A stretch of 64,000 nucleotides of DNA from NCBI GenBank assembly GCA_003116975.1, contig BGKB01000163.1, positions 1-64,000 of the forward strand, in the 5' to 3' direction. The notes under the pieces were generated by a model, which was not told the DNA's origin, ran no database searches, and saw nothing but the letters and a program-made list of their open reading frames with translations. Position 1 is the stretch's first letter; each line of letters begins with the position of its first letter. The DNA is from Aurantiochytrium sp. KH105 (lineage: Eukaryota; Sar; Bigyra; Thraustochytrida; Thraustochytriidae). Positions 8,430-18,296 of this stretch are shown in pieces. Made by a program: the position numbers and the translations under genes.

Positions 8430-10469
8430 TTATACGAGGGAAAAGACAGCAGGGACGTCATCGACCTCGGCCTTGTCTGGAGCGACAAAGTTGAGCGCCA
8501 CCGCGCGCCGCTTTTGACCCCGACGCAACTCCTGATCAAAAAGAGACTTGTACGTGATAGCAACAAAATCGTCGAGCGGGACCGGAGGCTGGATCTTCTT
8601 GCTCTCCATGCTAGCCTTGATCTCCGTCTCGAAAATTGAGTGCACCAGACTTGCCACCTTGGGGCAGTAGTGCTTCGACAGCGCCTGGATTTCCCACAAG
8701 CACGAGTCCACCGCGCCGCACTTGGAAGGGTCTTGCTCTTCGATATCAAAGGGATCTTCCGTGAGTTCCGAGGTCGAAAGCGCGCCCAGCGTTTCGCCCA
8801 GCTTGCGCTTCTTCATCTTTGCTGTCGTCGCCGTCGTTGTCTTCTTTCTCTGCTGTGTGCCCTTGCTAGCCGTCTTGACTGAATCCTTGGACTCTTCGTT
8901 GCCACCATCTTCCTCGTTTTCGCTCTCGCTCTCGCTCGCGCTCTGATCCTCGCTGTCGCCGCCCACCGGTCCAAGTGCAAGACGCAAAGAGGCTTCCTTG
9001 ATGGCATCAATCTTGGCGCGCTTGTCAAAGTCCGCGTCCTCCTCAACACGCTCGCCACGTTCACGCTTGAGCTCCGTTGCCGTCGGGCGGTGCAAAAGCG
9101 TCAAACACGTAGGATGACGCTTGAGCAAATTGCCAATGAGGACCACTGCAAACATGGCACCGCTCGGTGGCGCATACAATGCCAAACGCGCAATACGCTT
9201 GGCAAAGGCAGCCACCAGGTACGAAGCCAAGTGGGTCGACGCCATCACGCGACTGAGCAGCTCGAAAAACTGCGCGCGGTGCTTGACGTGAAAAGTATCG
9301 TGGTCCAGCAACCGGTAGAGCTTGGGGTAAAAGTCAGGATAGTCCAAGTGGTGCTCCATCATGAGCTGAAAAAGCGAGTTAAGCGCCAGCATTGCCGTGG
9401 GGCCGCGCTGCTCGTACGCGTCCGTGAGAAAGTCGCTCAGCAAAAGCGGATCTTGCAGGTACGGGACCACACGCTTCGGCAGACACACGAGAACACGCCT
9501 GTAGACGCGCGGGGAAAAGTCGCCGAGCTGCAAAAACGCGAGCCACGCGCCCTGGAACGCGCGTCGGTGCAACTTGGCGGCGCGCTTGTTTGCACCCTTA
9601 ACACGAGGCACCCACGCCTTGGTCGAGTCCTTGAAATCATCTGCGTCAACCTCGGAGGGCGTTGCGTACAAGAGATCAAAGACGTTCTCGCCCAAAACAT
9701 CGCGATCAATACTGCGAGGGATCTCTGCAAGAGCGGCAAATCCACCAACAGGTTTCGGCTCCATCTCGTCTTGATCCGTGCCTGCGTTGCTGTCTTCCTC
9801 TTCGTTGTCCTCCTCGTTGAGAGCCTTTGGTCGCTGCTGGCTCTGCGCAGCGCAAATGCGCTGCACTGCCACCAACGTGTAGTAACGAACGTCCGTGTAG
9901 GAAACAATGTACTCGTCGCGAAGGGTGCGCAAGAGCTGGCTCTCCAAACCGCCTGCAATGGGGGCCTCCACAAGTGAGCGCACGACAAAGGTATACAGCT
10001 CGACGCCAAAGGTTGCCGTCGTTGCCCCGCTGGCAGCCGCATCTCGCTGCACCAGGTGCATAAGGGTTCGCAAGGCCGCCACCTGGTACGTGTCCTTTTC
10101 GTGCCGAAGCCACGCAGCCAAGAGCTTGCAGTACGTCACGTACTTTTCGCGAAGCCATCGTGTAAATTTGAGAACTTTGTCCTTTTTGGCGGCCTCTTCC
10201 GCAGTCTCTTGGTCGTCATCCTTGTCTCCCTCTTCAATGCCGCGTCCGCGCTTGCCTGTCTGGGTCTGGCACAGATCACCCTGTTCCAGAAATTGTGAAA
10301 ATGTGCGTCGCAGCGCATGCATGGCTGTGAGCGCCTCGGAGCTGTTTCCCTCGTCATCGTCATCGTCATCTTCACGCATTGTCCGCAAGAGTTTCACGAC
10401 ATTGTTCACGCTACTCACGCCGCCCTCGCGGACGTCCTCCTCGAGCGCCCGCACGCGGGACTGCGCCAT
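8430..10469 (-). CDS. NOC4: Nucleolar complex protein 4 (NOC4, CBF/Mak21 family)
   Basis: A 679-residue ribosome-biogenesis factor. The CBF/Mak21 signature is clear in the C-terminal half: LDYPDFYPKLYRLLDHDTFH, then FFELLSRVMASTHLASYLVA, RIARLALYAPPSGAMFAVVL and LLKRHPTCLTLL. Then come an acidic, Lys-rich disordered insert (EDQSASESESENEEDGG), DPFDIEEQDPSKCGAVDSCL and ALSKHYCPKVASL, which are typical of NOC4. In yeast Noc4 acts with Nop14 in 40S pre-ribosome maturation and export. The frame is open upstream to about 10790 but that extension reads low-complexity sequence, so the ATG at 10469 (MAQSRVRAL) is chosen. The promoter is shared with the divergent UbiA gene. Confidence 0.92.
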   Translation of the reverse strand: MAQSRVRALEEDVREGGVSSVNNVVKLLRTMREDDDDDDEGNSSEALTAMHALRRTFSQFLEQGDLCQTQTGKRGRGIEEGDKDDDQETAEEAAKKDKVLKFTRWLREKYVTYCKLLAAWLRHEKDTYQVAALRTLMHLVQRDAAASGATTATFGVELYTFVVRSLVEAPIAGGLESQLLRTLRDEYIVSYTDVRYYTLVAVQRICAAQSQQRPKALNEEDNEEEDSNAGTDQDEMEPKPVGGFAALAEIPRSIDRDVLGENVFDLLYATPSEVDADDFKDSTKAWVPRVKGANKRAAKLHRRAFQGAWLAFLQLGDFSPRVYRRVLVCLPKRVVPYLQDPLLLSDFLTDAYEQRGPTAMLALNSLFQLMMEHHLDYPDFYPKLYRLLDHDTFHVKHRAQFFELLSRVMASTHLASYLVAAFAKRIARLALYAPPSGAMFAVVLIGNLLKRHPTCLTLLHRPTATELKRERGERVEEDADFDKRAKIDAIKEASLRLALGPVGGDSEDQSASESESENEEDGGNEESKDSVKTASKGTQQRKKTTTATTAKMKKRKLGETLGALSTSELTEDPFDIEEQDPSKCGAVDSCLWEIQALSKHYCPKVASLVHSIFETEIKASMESKKIQPPVPLDDFVAITYKSLFDQELRRGQKRRAVALNFVAPDKAEVDDVPAVFSLV

Positions 10470-11233
10470 GCTTGCCTTGCCTTGCCTTGCCTTATTTCGC
10501 CTGGCTTGCGTCTCTTCCGTTCCTCTCCGTGCGCCAGTGACTTCGACGTTCACGCCGTCTCTGCGCTGCTGCCCTTCCCTTGCCCGCGCGCGACCCGCTG
10601 TCGCGCTTGCTTTGCTGAGTTCTGCGAGCGAGTCCCCACGGCGCTGGTTGGTGGCCACGCCCGCCACCTCTTTCCTTTTGGTTTTCGTGCACGATAACTT
10701 TTGCAAAAACAAAACAAAAATAAAAATGAAAAATAATAAAAATTGCAATCGATTGCAATGAACAAAAGAATGCAAAGTAAAGCAAAGCAAAGCAAAGCAA
10801 AGCAGACAACGATTTCGGGCTACTAGGCCTACCTCGCCTCACCTCCCTCACCTCATCTCACCTTTAGCATGTACGCGTAGGCGGCGGGCGAGACGCTTGC
10901 CTGCCTGCGTGTCTGTCTACGCCTCGCTTTTCTAAGCCTTTCTCGCTCGTTCAACACCCGCGTCAACTTTGCTCAAGTGGTGAGTGACAACACCTCCGTC
11001 CCTGGAGCTGCGGCAAATCAGCTCGCGACTTGGAAAGCTTTCCTTCCTTCCCTCCTTCCTCCCTTCCTTCCTTTCTTGTGCGACAACAAGTCTCGTCAGC
11101 ATTTTCGAAGAATAACAGAGGTTTGCAGGCCGACATCCAACAAGTCTTCTCGACTTTGTCGACTCATATCAGGGCTTTGCGGGCGACTCTAATTCCCAAA
11201 TCATTTCGTTGGGGAAACTAAAAAAAGGAGAAG
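10470..11233. promoter_or_regulatory. Bidirectional promoter region NOC4/UbiA
   Basis: This 764-bp interval separates two divergent starts, so both promoters must lie here. It includes a (GCAAA)n array at about 10779-10804, an AT-rich patch at 10695-10760, and CCTTC-rich pyrimidine tracts near 11041-11075. No gene is seen in it. Confidence 0.5.
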
Positions 11234-12145
11234 ATGAACACGTCGTCTTCAACCAAGACAACTTTCGGGGCCCGCACGCTTTTCGAGGCTTCCAGACCAG
11301 GATTTTGGATTATTACGCTTTGGTGCTATGCAGTTGGAATGCAAGGGCAGGCCATGCGACTCGCAAGTGCAGGCGACCCCTTCTTCTATATGGGCCTCAT
11401 CTATGCGAGCTTTCCCGTCAACGCTCTGCTGTACGCCTGGAATGATCTCGGCGATGGCGCCCTCGATCGAACAAATCCGCGCAAAGGCCCGTACCTCTTG
11501 GGCGCAGTGTATGCAAACGAAGAGCAGGTGCGCCAAGTCTTTCTCGCGGCGCTCGGCCTGAACCTTGGAATTCTTCTCTTCTTTGCAGTAGTCTGTGGAC
11601 CGGTGCTTATCGGCATCTGGTGGGCTGCCGCCTGCGCCACCAACTACACGTACAACAACTACCCGCGCTGGCGAGAAGGCCCTCCTCCGCTCGATTTTGT
11701 TGGTCCTCTCGGCTACATCTTGCTCATCCCATTTGCCGCCATCGTCAATGGCCTGGAGTTTCCATCATTGTCCACCCTTTTGTTCCACATTTTCATGGTC
11801 CTACGCTCACAACTTTGGGGCCAGATCATCGACCTTGGCCCAGACGCCCGTGCGCAACGGCAAACGACAGCCGTGGCGCTAGGTATTCGAGGCGCCCGGG
11901 GACTCCTTGTCCTCTTGCAGCTTTGTGAGCTCTTCGTTGCAATCTACGGCGTGCAAAATACCTACGTTGAGGCTTTTTCGGCACTCAGTATGGCTACCGC
12001 TCTTCTCGAATTCTTCGTGTATCCGAATCGAGCCCCTTCGCTTCATGAGGCAGCGCTCACGGGTGCGCTCATGACTCCAGCGGCGGCCGTACTTCTTCTT
12101 CATGTGCTTTTCACACCCGCGGGTGAAAGCGCGCCATTTACATAA
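11234..12145 (+). CDS. UbiA-family prenyltransferase
   Basis: A 303-residue polytopic membrane protein. The first Asp-rich motif NDLGDGALDRTNPRKG (NDxxDxxxDxxNPRKG) and the second, DLGPDARAQRQTTAVALG (DxxxDxxxxxxT), are in the usual places for the UbiA superfamily; both bind prenyl diphosphate through Mg2+. The N-terminal SRPGFW resembles the RP.W of UbiA helix 1. The family attaches or rearranges polyprenyl chains (quinones, hemes, chlorophyll, diterpenes). The acceptor substrate cannot be told from sequence; the protein does not look like COQ2 or COX10 by length or motif detail. The start is the first ATG after a stop-rich leader. The 3' end is only 73 bp from the convergent YccF gene. Confidence 0.82.
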   Translation: MNTSSSTKTTFGARTLFEASRPGFWIITLWCYAVGMQGQAMRLASAGDPFFYMGLIYASFPVNALLYAWNDLGDGALDRTNPRKGPYLLGAVYANEEQVRQVFLAALGLNLGILLFFAVVCGPVLIGIWWAAACATNYTYNNYPRWREGPPPLDFVGPLGYILLIPFAAIVNGLEFPSLSTLLFHIFMVLRSQLWGQIIDLGPDARAQRQTTAVALGIRGARGLLVLLQLCELFVAIYGVQNTYVEAFSALSMATALLEFFVYPNRAPSLHEAALTGALMTPAAAVLLLHVLFTPAGESAPFT

Positions 12146-12218
12146 CGACTCAGGCTCAGGCTCAGGTTCAGGCTTGGACCAAAGCTCAATTTTAAAACCA
12201 ATCAATGTTTGCAAAATC

Positions 12219-12917
12219 CTATGGGTAGGCGTTAGTCGACTTGGCGTACTGCCCAGAGTAGCCATTGGCATCTCCGCTGCGCACAGCCGTTGCATATGCC
12301 GCCGCACCCGGAGCTTTCTTCTTCGCGCCATGATCGTTGCCATAGTGATCATACTGACGGTCCCCATACATGTTGTCATTGTCGTACATGTCAGTACGAA
12401 GATGCGTCGTCTCCTCGTGGCGCGACACCCGCTCAAAGACACCATGCGAACCAAATGGACACAAGGCCAGCTGCGCAAGCTTAAAGTGCTGGTACGAGAA
12501 AACAATGCCGTAACATGTGCAGGCGCAGAGAATGCCCGCAAGAATGTGAAAGGCCAGCATAATCAGACCAATTGGCAAAAAGAGAATGTTGCCCACCACG
12601 TTGCCCAAGCCCGCGCACCTGTACTCATTCCATTCCGCTTCCACGGACATGCCAAAGGGAAAGAGGGCCACCTTTGAAATCTTGAGCAGCTGCCATCCGA
12701 ATGGGGACAGCACAATGGTGGCCATGAGCAAGAGCCCGAGAACTGCGTAAATGGCTGCCACCACGGCGCCTCCGGCGAGCCAGATCCACAAAAAGTTACC
12801 GACCCAGGTCACCGGCGTGCGCTGGTCCTCTCGCGTCTCGTACGTGACCGTCCGCGTTTCGTGTTGAACGCGCATGGGCGCTGCCGCTGCCACGGGTATA
12901 GCCTCCTCCAGACTCAT
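12219..12917 (-). CDS. YccF-type (inner membrane component domain) protein
   Basis: A 232-residue membrane protein with two tandem YccF/DUF307-like units. The first is GNFLWIWLAGG...LLLMATIVLSPFGWQLLKISKVALFPFG (about residues 40-89). The second, about residues 103-153, is a diverged copy ending QHFKLAQLALCPFG. Each holds two hydrophobic helices and ends in (L/A)xxPFG, as in bacterial YccF, which also has two repeats. The C-terminal ~75 residues are polar, Tyr/Asp/Asn-rich and probably cytosolic. The family has no established biochemical function. The ATG at 12917 follows a purine-poor leader and gives MSLEEAIPVAAAA. Confidence 0.8.
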   Translation of the reverse strand: MSLEEAIPVAAAAPMRVQHETRTVTYETREDQRTPVTWVGNFLWIWLAGGAVVAAIYAVLGLLLMATIVLSPFGWQLLKISKVALFPFGMSVEAEWNEYRCAGLGNVVGNILFLPIGLIMLAFHILAGILCACTCYGIVFSYQHFKLAQLALCPFGSHGVFERVSRHEETTHLRTDMYDNDNMYGDRQYDHYGNDHGAKKKAPGAAAYATAVRSGDANGYSGQYAKSTNAYP

Positions 12918-13443
12918 CTTGCTTCACCAACTCTGGTGCGAGACGAAAAGGGGGGCCCTGTCTGCTCGGCGCGAAGAAGGTGCGGCGACGGCGGCGGCGG
13001 CGGCGGCGGCAGGGACAGGGGCGGGGACGGAGGCGGGGGGTTGTGCTGTTGAAGGCCTGCCACCGCGTGCGCTTCGCTCCACGAATCGATGGAGTTCTGT
13101 AACTTCAAAGTCTCCGTCCCCGGGCCTGCTGTCTTGGCAGGCAATCTTCCGCCCATGGGTAACGGTAACCGCGTCAACCGCAGAAACGGTAGGTCCTGAA
13201 ACGTCTATAAACCGCCAAAAATGAACGGTGTTTATAACGAACAAATGCCCTCTTTCGAGCGATATACATAGTAGGCATGGCCTGCAAGCATGGGAGCAAG
13301 CAGACAAACAAACAGCTCAGGCGTGCACACGCTCTTTGAGCAAAACATAGAAAGCTAGACTGTACAACGGGTAGTACGCGCGAGCGCGCGCGTGCGCACG
13401 ACCCGTGCCGCCGCTGCAGGTCAGCGGAGGCAAGCAAGACAAG
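12918..13443. other. Intergenic region with GGC repeat
   Basis: It lies between the YccF start and a small downstream gene. Bases 12988-13010 are a (CGG)n-like tract. Open frames here are compositional. It probably carries divergent promoters. Confidence 0.4.
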
Positions 13444-13650
13444 ATGTCGACAAAGAGCAGAAACGGTACGGACGTGGCGGAGACAACGCGCGTCTTCAAG
13501 TCCTTTGGGGCGCTGCTCGTCTACGCGGGGTGCCTGTACATTGTCCTGCAAAACGATCACTGGACGACGGTCGACCGCTACGGCAACGTCGCCCTTCTTA
13601 CCTTTCTACTCATTACCTTTATCGCCTACGTGTACACAGTACCGGGTTAG
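13444..13650 (+). CDS. Small two-helix membrane protein, unknown
   Basis: A 68-residue protein starting MSTKSRNGTDVAETTRVFKS, with two predicted transmembrane helices (about residues 21-35, FGALLVYAGCLYIVL, and 47-63, NVALLTFLLITFIAYVY) joined by a polar loop NDHWTTVDRYG. I do not recognise the family. The frame extends upstream only from a GTG, so ATG 13444 (context CAAGATGTC) is used. Coding status is suggested by the amphipathic layout and by a long antisense-free stretch, but a short chance frame cannot be ruled out. Confidence 0.5.
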   Translation: MSTKSRNGTDVAETTRVFKSFGALLVYAGCLYIVLQNDHWTTVDRYGNVALLTFLLITFIAYVYTVPG

Positions 13651-14048
13651 AGCTTGCGCCCAAAGTAGTTCTCGATGTCACCGTCATGAACGCGTCGTCA
13701 TATCAAAAGGTCCTTGTCAAGCTTTCTTGCACAGGGTTGACCTTGCAAGCTCGATCGATTTCTTCTCTCTGGACGACACCAGCATTGCGCTGCTCCGTCA
13801 AGAAGGAAAAAATGACCAGACCAAACAACACTGAAACGCGCTCCTCTCCTCTGTTATTATTGATGCAAACTTGTACGACCAGGCACATGCTGCTTTCAGA
13901 AGATGACAGTTTGTTGATGTAAAATTATACACGTAGTACTTTCACACGATACATAGACGTGCGTGGCTGGTTGGTCAAAAGGGAGTGGTGACAATCTACT
14001 TCAAGTGATTGCCCCATCTGCCCTCGTGACATGCTTCACTTTAAAAGA
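13651..14048. other. Convergent intergenic region
   Basis: 3' flanks of the small membrane protein (+) and of the MORN gene (-). I see nothing structured in it. Confidence 0.45.
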
Positions 14049-16736
14049 TTAAAGTCCGACGGGCGGTAGCGGCGGACGCGCAGGCGGGCGTGGCGCGTGC
14101 GGGTCTGATGGTGGTAGAGGCGGACGCCGAGGCGGATATGGAGGCCGCAACGGCGCGAGCGGCGGCGCAGTCTTGGGTCGTTGCGGCGGAACTTTGGCTC
14201 GCAAAGTACTGCTGGATTTCGCCCGGTGCGCCATGCGGTTCCGCGCCCGCGGAGACGGCGTTCTCGGCAATCGCTCTTCTCCAACATCGAAAAGTCTATG
14301 CCCACGTCCGTGTTCTTGACCTTGCCCATGTCCATTTCGTAAGCCTGCACCCAGGGCGTCAGAGTCCCAAGTCATCTCGGAACCTGCCACACTTGGTGGT
14401 GGATGCGATGGCGGGGCCAGATACGACATGGTCGTCCCAGAATCGCTCTGCGTGTCGCCACGCTCAGATGCTAACGTGGACACTGTCGGCGGCGGCGGCG
14501 GGTGCATTGGAGGACGCAACTCTCGCGGGTCCAGCGACGAGGCACCTCCGATCGACGCACGGTCCCCACGACCTTGACGCGAGCTTTCATACATGGACGA
14601 CGTTTCTCGGTGCAAGTCACCCCCCACTAGCTGTCTGTGCTCGTCCCTAGCATTGTCGTTGTTCGCAATAAAATCATCACCATCCTCCTCCTCATCTTCC
14701 TCTTTCTCCTTTGCCTTATCCTCTGGCCCATACGAATGAGCTCTGTTTTTGTCATATCGAGGCGGCACTGCAGCATGCGCGTCTGCATCATCCATGTCCC
14801 AGCCTCCGGCCTCGAATCCGGCAGCAAGTTCGCGCATCGACATGGCGGCTGGACCTGGGCCTGAGCTCCCGCGCGCAGGATTCAAGCTCTTCCACAGCAA
14901 GGCATATTGCCGTGCGCTCAGCACCATATCCCCGTCGTCTTCGCCGTCATTACTGCGGTCCTGGACACCAGCGTCTTTCAAAGCTTGCGTCCAGGCTGCT
15001 GTTGCTGCTGCTGTGGCTGCCTCATTTTCGTCTTCACCTTGTTGGTTGGCGCCTGTTGTCTTTAAACGCATTTGGCCCGCAAACTTGCTCGAGATGAAAT
15101 CCCGAATCGACAACAGCTTGCTCCCGGCCAAAGCAGGCGCTGAACCGGGCCGACGAGGGCCCCCGACACTAAATTCCTCGTATTCGCCATCTTCGTCATC
15201 CTCGTCGCTGTCTGTACCCTCAAGATCCTCGAAATTGCCCTTTCCCGAGGATCCAGTCCCGTGATGATTTTTGCGTTTCGTTGCAGCAGCAAAGGGGCTT
15301 GGGAGATACGAACCTCCCTTTTTACGAAGGCGAGATAGCGATGCCTGCATGGCGGCATGCGCCTCTGGGTTCGAAGGCGCGCGCGGCACTGCCGGCGCCG
15401 CTGGCAGACTCTCGAGATCAGCTTCGCTGACAGCGTAGGCGCCTCCACCATTCCTAGTAGGGTCGCCTCGATTGTCGTTGTCGTCGTCATGATCATTGTA
15501 ATCATCATCATCCTCATCATCTTCCCCTTCTTGCCCTCCTCCCTGCGATGAGAGCGACGATCTCTGGCTCATCGAGACGGAGTCCCACTCGTGGTCTCGC
15601 TTGCCATGCCGGTGGTGGCGCTGGCGCTGGTGCTGGTGCGATGGCAATGAGTTCGTCTTCCTTTCGCTTGCGTGATCGCCATCATCATCAATCTCACCTG
15701 CATCGCCACCATCCGCAATGCTTTCTTGCCAGGTTGCCGTGGCAAACGACATGGTTTCGCTCGCAGCGCCATCATCGTCGGGCGGTGGCCGCGGCGCAGG
15801 GCGTCGAGGCACACGCGTCGGGCTGCCGTGCAAAGGCGAGGCATTCTTTCTTCGATTGCTACCGGTCCCATTCTCGCTCGTGTTCTCACGGGTCGTCCTC
15901 GTGGCGGCCGGCGATAAGGCGGCGGGATCTTCGATCGAGTCACGCTGGGTCTGCACTTGCGTTTGCGTTTGCGCGGCCCCGGCCTTGGGGGCACGCTTGC
16001 AAGCCTCGTACAGATAGTCATCCACGTCGAGGCCGAGCTCTTCCCTTGCAGCGACACACAACGCGTTGGCTTGAAGCGTTACATCGCGGACGCGCATGAG
16101 GAGCCCCTGCTGAACCTCTTCGCAAAAAGCCATTGCACCTTCTGCCGCGGCTTCTGCGGCCTCAATCACACCACAGAGCTCGGCGTCCTGGTCGTCCCGC
16201 AGCGCAGAGAGCGCTCCAGAAACCCATTCGCCTCGCTTGGGGCCAGCGCTCGTGCTCACGCCCTCGATCGTTTTCTCCCCGAGCCCGTGCGGTTTGCCGT
16301 CTTTGAAGGCGCCGACGTAGCAGTCGCCATTGACAAAAAAGGTTTTCCCCAGGCCATTGCACCTGCCCTCAGAGAACTCCCCGCACGTAGTGTCTCCAGC
16401 AAGGTTCTGGTACATGCCGCGTCCGCTCGGCGCGCCGCGCACGTCAAAGTCGCCCACAAAGAAGGCCCCCGAGGGCCACAGTTTGCGGCCGGGGCCGCAC
16501 GCGGCGTCTCCCTTGAAGACGCCTTCGAAGCGCACGCCCGTGGTCTCCTGCTCCAGCGCGCCCACGCCCTCGCGCGCCCCGCGCCGCCACTCCCCGCGGT
16601 ACAGCGCGCGCTCGCGCCCCAGCCGCGCCGCGCCCACGCCATCCCACCTGCCCTCGCGCCCCACCTCGCCCGCATGCGCGCCGCCGAGCCCATCGCGCCG
16701 CGCCGAGACCTCCGCGCCCGCGCGCGTGCGCCGCAT
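14049..16736 (-). CDS. MORN-repeat protein with long disordered tail
   Basis: An 895-residue protein. About five or six MORN repeats occupy residues ~30-175 (for example YRGEWRRGAREGVGAL, FEGVFKGDAACGPGRKLWPS, CYVGAFKDGKPHGLGEK), including a GEFSEGRCNGLGKTFF unit. A helical stretch follows (~185-250, EVQQGLLMRVRDVTLQANAL). The rest is disordered: acidic runs (EDDEDDDDYNDHDDD), Ser-rich patches, and a proline-rich C-terminus (PPYPPRRPPLPP) of the kind that binds SH3/WW domains. MORN proteins are membrane- or cytoskeleton-associated scaffolds; no catalytic domain is seen. The ATG at 16736 lies directly beside a (CCG)n tract. Confidence 0.8.
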   Translation of the reverse strand: MRRTRAGAEVSARRDGLGGAHAGEVGREGRWDGVGAARLGRERALYRGEWRRGAREGVGALEQETTGVRFEGVFKGDAACGPGRKLWPSGAFFVGDFDVRGAPSGRGMYQNLAGDTTCGEFSEGRCNGLGKTFFVNGDCYVGAFKDGKPHGLGEKTIEGVSTSAGPKRGEWVSGALSALRDDQDAELCGVIEAAEAAAEGAMAFCEEVQQGLLMRVRDVTLQANALCVAAREELGLDVDDYLYEACKRAPKAGAAQTQTQVQTQRDSIEDPAALSPAATRTTRENTSENGTGSNRRKNASPLHGSPTRVPRRPAPRPPPDDDGAASETMSFATATWQESIADGGDAGEIDDDGDHASERKTNSLPSHQHQRQRHHRHGKRDHEWDSVSMSQRSSLSSQGGGQEGEDDEDDDDYNDHDDDNDNRGDPTRNGGGAYAVSEADLESLPAAPAVPRAPSNPEAHAAMQASLSRLRKKGGSYLPSPFAAATKRKNHHGTGSSGKGNFEDLEGTDSDEDDEDGEYEEFSVGGPRRPGSAPALAGSKLLSIRDFISSKFAGQMRLKTTGANQQGEDENEAATAAATAAWTQALKDAGVQDRSNDGEDDGDMVLSARQYALLWKSLNPARGSSGPGPAAMSMRELAAGFEAGGWDMDDADAHAAVPPRYDKNRAHSYGPEDKAKEKEEDEEEDGDDFIANNDNARDEHRQLVGGDLHRETSSMYESSRQGRGDRASIGGASSLDPRELRPPMHPPPPPTVSTLASERGDTQSDSGTTMSYLAPPSHPPPSVAGSEMTWDSDALGAGLRNGHGQGQEHGRGHRLFDVGEERLPRTPSPRARNRMAHRAKSSSTLRAKVPPQRPKTAPPLAPLRPPYPPRRPPLPPSDPHAPRPPARPPLPPVGL

Positions 16737-17255
16737 GGCCCCGCCGCCGCCGCCGCCGCCGCGCGCAAGCTCCGTCTGCTCGGCTGCTGCCGTTCTGCTC
16801 TGCGCTGCGCTGCGCTGCGCTGCGCTGCGCTGCGCTGCTCGACGACTTTGGCCTCAAGGTGCTGGCTCGCTTGCTTGTTACGTATACAGGGCTTGCTTGC
16901 TTGCTTGCTTGCTTGCTTTTGCTTCATGCTTTGGCCTGAGAACGACATGTGCCGAGCGAATGAAACGGCGCACAAACATCACGACCAGGGCCCGGCTGCT
17001 CGAGAGTTCCTGGGACCCGCGCTGGCTGGCTGCTCAAGCAAGCAAACCGAAGCCTTGGTCGATCGCCACGACAAGCTCCGCGCAACGTCGCGCAAGACGG
17101 ACTCTGGCATGAGCTGAGCTGGCCGGGGGCTGATTTCGACCGACCACCTCTCTTCAGGTCAAGCTTGATGAGGTGACGTTGCGAGCAACACGTGTCTCAC
17201 GCACAGCTCAGCTCAGCCCAAAATCAAACGCACAAACGCACAAACGCACGCAGCC
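16737..17255. promoter_or_regulatory. Divergent promoter region MORN/sideroflexin with repeats
   Basis: This 519-bp gap between divergent starts carries (CCG)n at 16740-16763, a pentanucleotide (TGCGC)n at about 16800-16838, and (GCTT)n at about 16890-16918. Confidence 0.5.
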
Positions 17256-18296
17256 ATGGAGGGGTCCCCCGCGCCGGTGCCCCCGGCGGAGCGCGCAGGG
17301 TCGCAGCCGCGACGGCGGGAACATGATACCTGTACGTGAGATTTTAATGGCCCCGCCTCAAGAAACAGTCCAGCCCCACTGATGAGACGAGCCCGGACGA
17401 GCCGCGGCACAGACTGGCAGCGCGTGGCAAGGATTTTCTTCATGCTCGACGTGAGGCTTGCCTTTGTGACCGCCAATGAGGCAACGTGTGCCATGCACGA
17501 GCTTCAAGTCCTTGACGATCTTGCAGAGACGCGCGAGCTCAAAGAGAGCGAACGCTTGCGGCACGCCGAGCTCGAGCGCATGCGCGATGCCGTCATTCAC
17601 CCACAGACCCACGAGGCGATCTTTGCGCCTCTACGGCTCAGCACAGTCGTGCCCATGAATATGATTCTCGACGCCGTCATGCTCAGCGCCTGGACGCCCA
17701 TGCAAACTATCTTCGCGCAATGGCTTAACCAATCGTACAATGCTCTTCACTACCACGCAAACCGCAATACGACGAACGAGGAATCCTTTTCGCAACGCGT
17801 CATGGCGTACCTCGCAGCCACGGCCTCTTCGGTCGGCGTAGCCCTTTTTCTTACAAGCGGAAGATTTCCACAGCTGCGCAAATTTGCGCCCTTTTGCGCT
17901 GTGGCCGCAGCGGACACCTTTAATCTTTCCATCATGCGCAAGTCAGAGTTCTTGCGTGGCATCGACGTCTTTGACGCAGCTTCCGGGGACCATGTGGGCA
18001 CCAGCCGTCGCGCAGGTCTGATGGCCACAGGATCCTGTATCGTTGCTCGCGTCGCTGCAGCCTTTCCTATTCTTGTTGGCTCGCCACTCATCATGGATGC
18101 CCTGGAAGGCCCAATTGCTCGTCATGCACCTTTTTTGCGCGTTCCTGTAATGCTTTGTACCGTCGGCCTCATGATTCAGCTTGCCGTCCCGGTGACCTTT
18201 GGGCTCTTTCACCAGCAAATGACCGTGTCCACGTCGCTCCTCGAACCTACGCTTCACACGCGAGCGGAAAGAGTTTTTTTCAACAAGGGTCTGTAA
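17256..18296 (+). CDS. SFXN: Sideroflexin, mitochondrial amino-acid transporter (two exons)
   Basis: Exons 17256-17331 and 17413-18296 are separated by an 81-bp intron (donor GTACGTGAG, acceptor GGCACAG, phase 1). The join reads EHDTYWQRVARIFF, restoring the family's N-terminal (D)xxTYxxRxxxFF block; starting instead at the ATG at 17382 would lose it. The product is 319 residues, matching the family (human SFXN1 322). Signatures are IHPQTHEAIF, the VPMNMILD segment, QWLNQSYNALHYHANRN, and FAPFCAVAAADTFNLSIMR followed by GIDVFD. SFXN1-type proteins are inner-mitochondrial-membrane carriers importing serine for one-carbon metabolism; substrate specificity here is inferred from the family. The usual HPDT reads HPQT. 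Confidence 0.92.
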
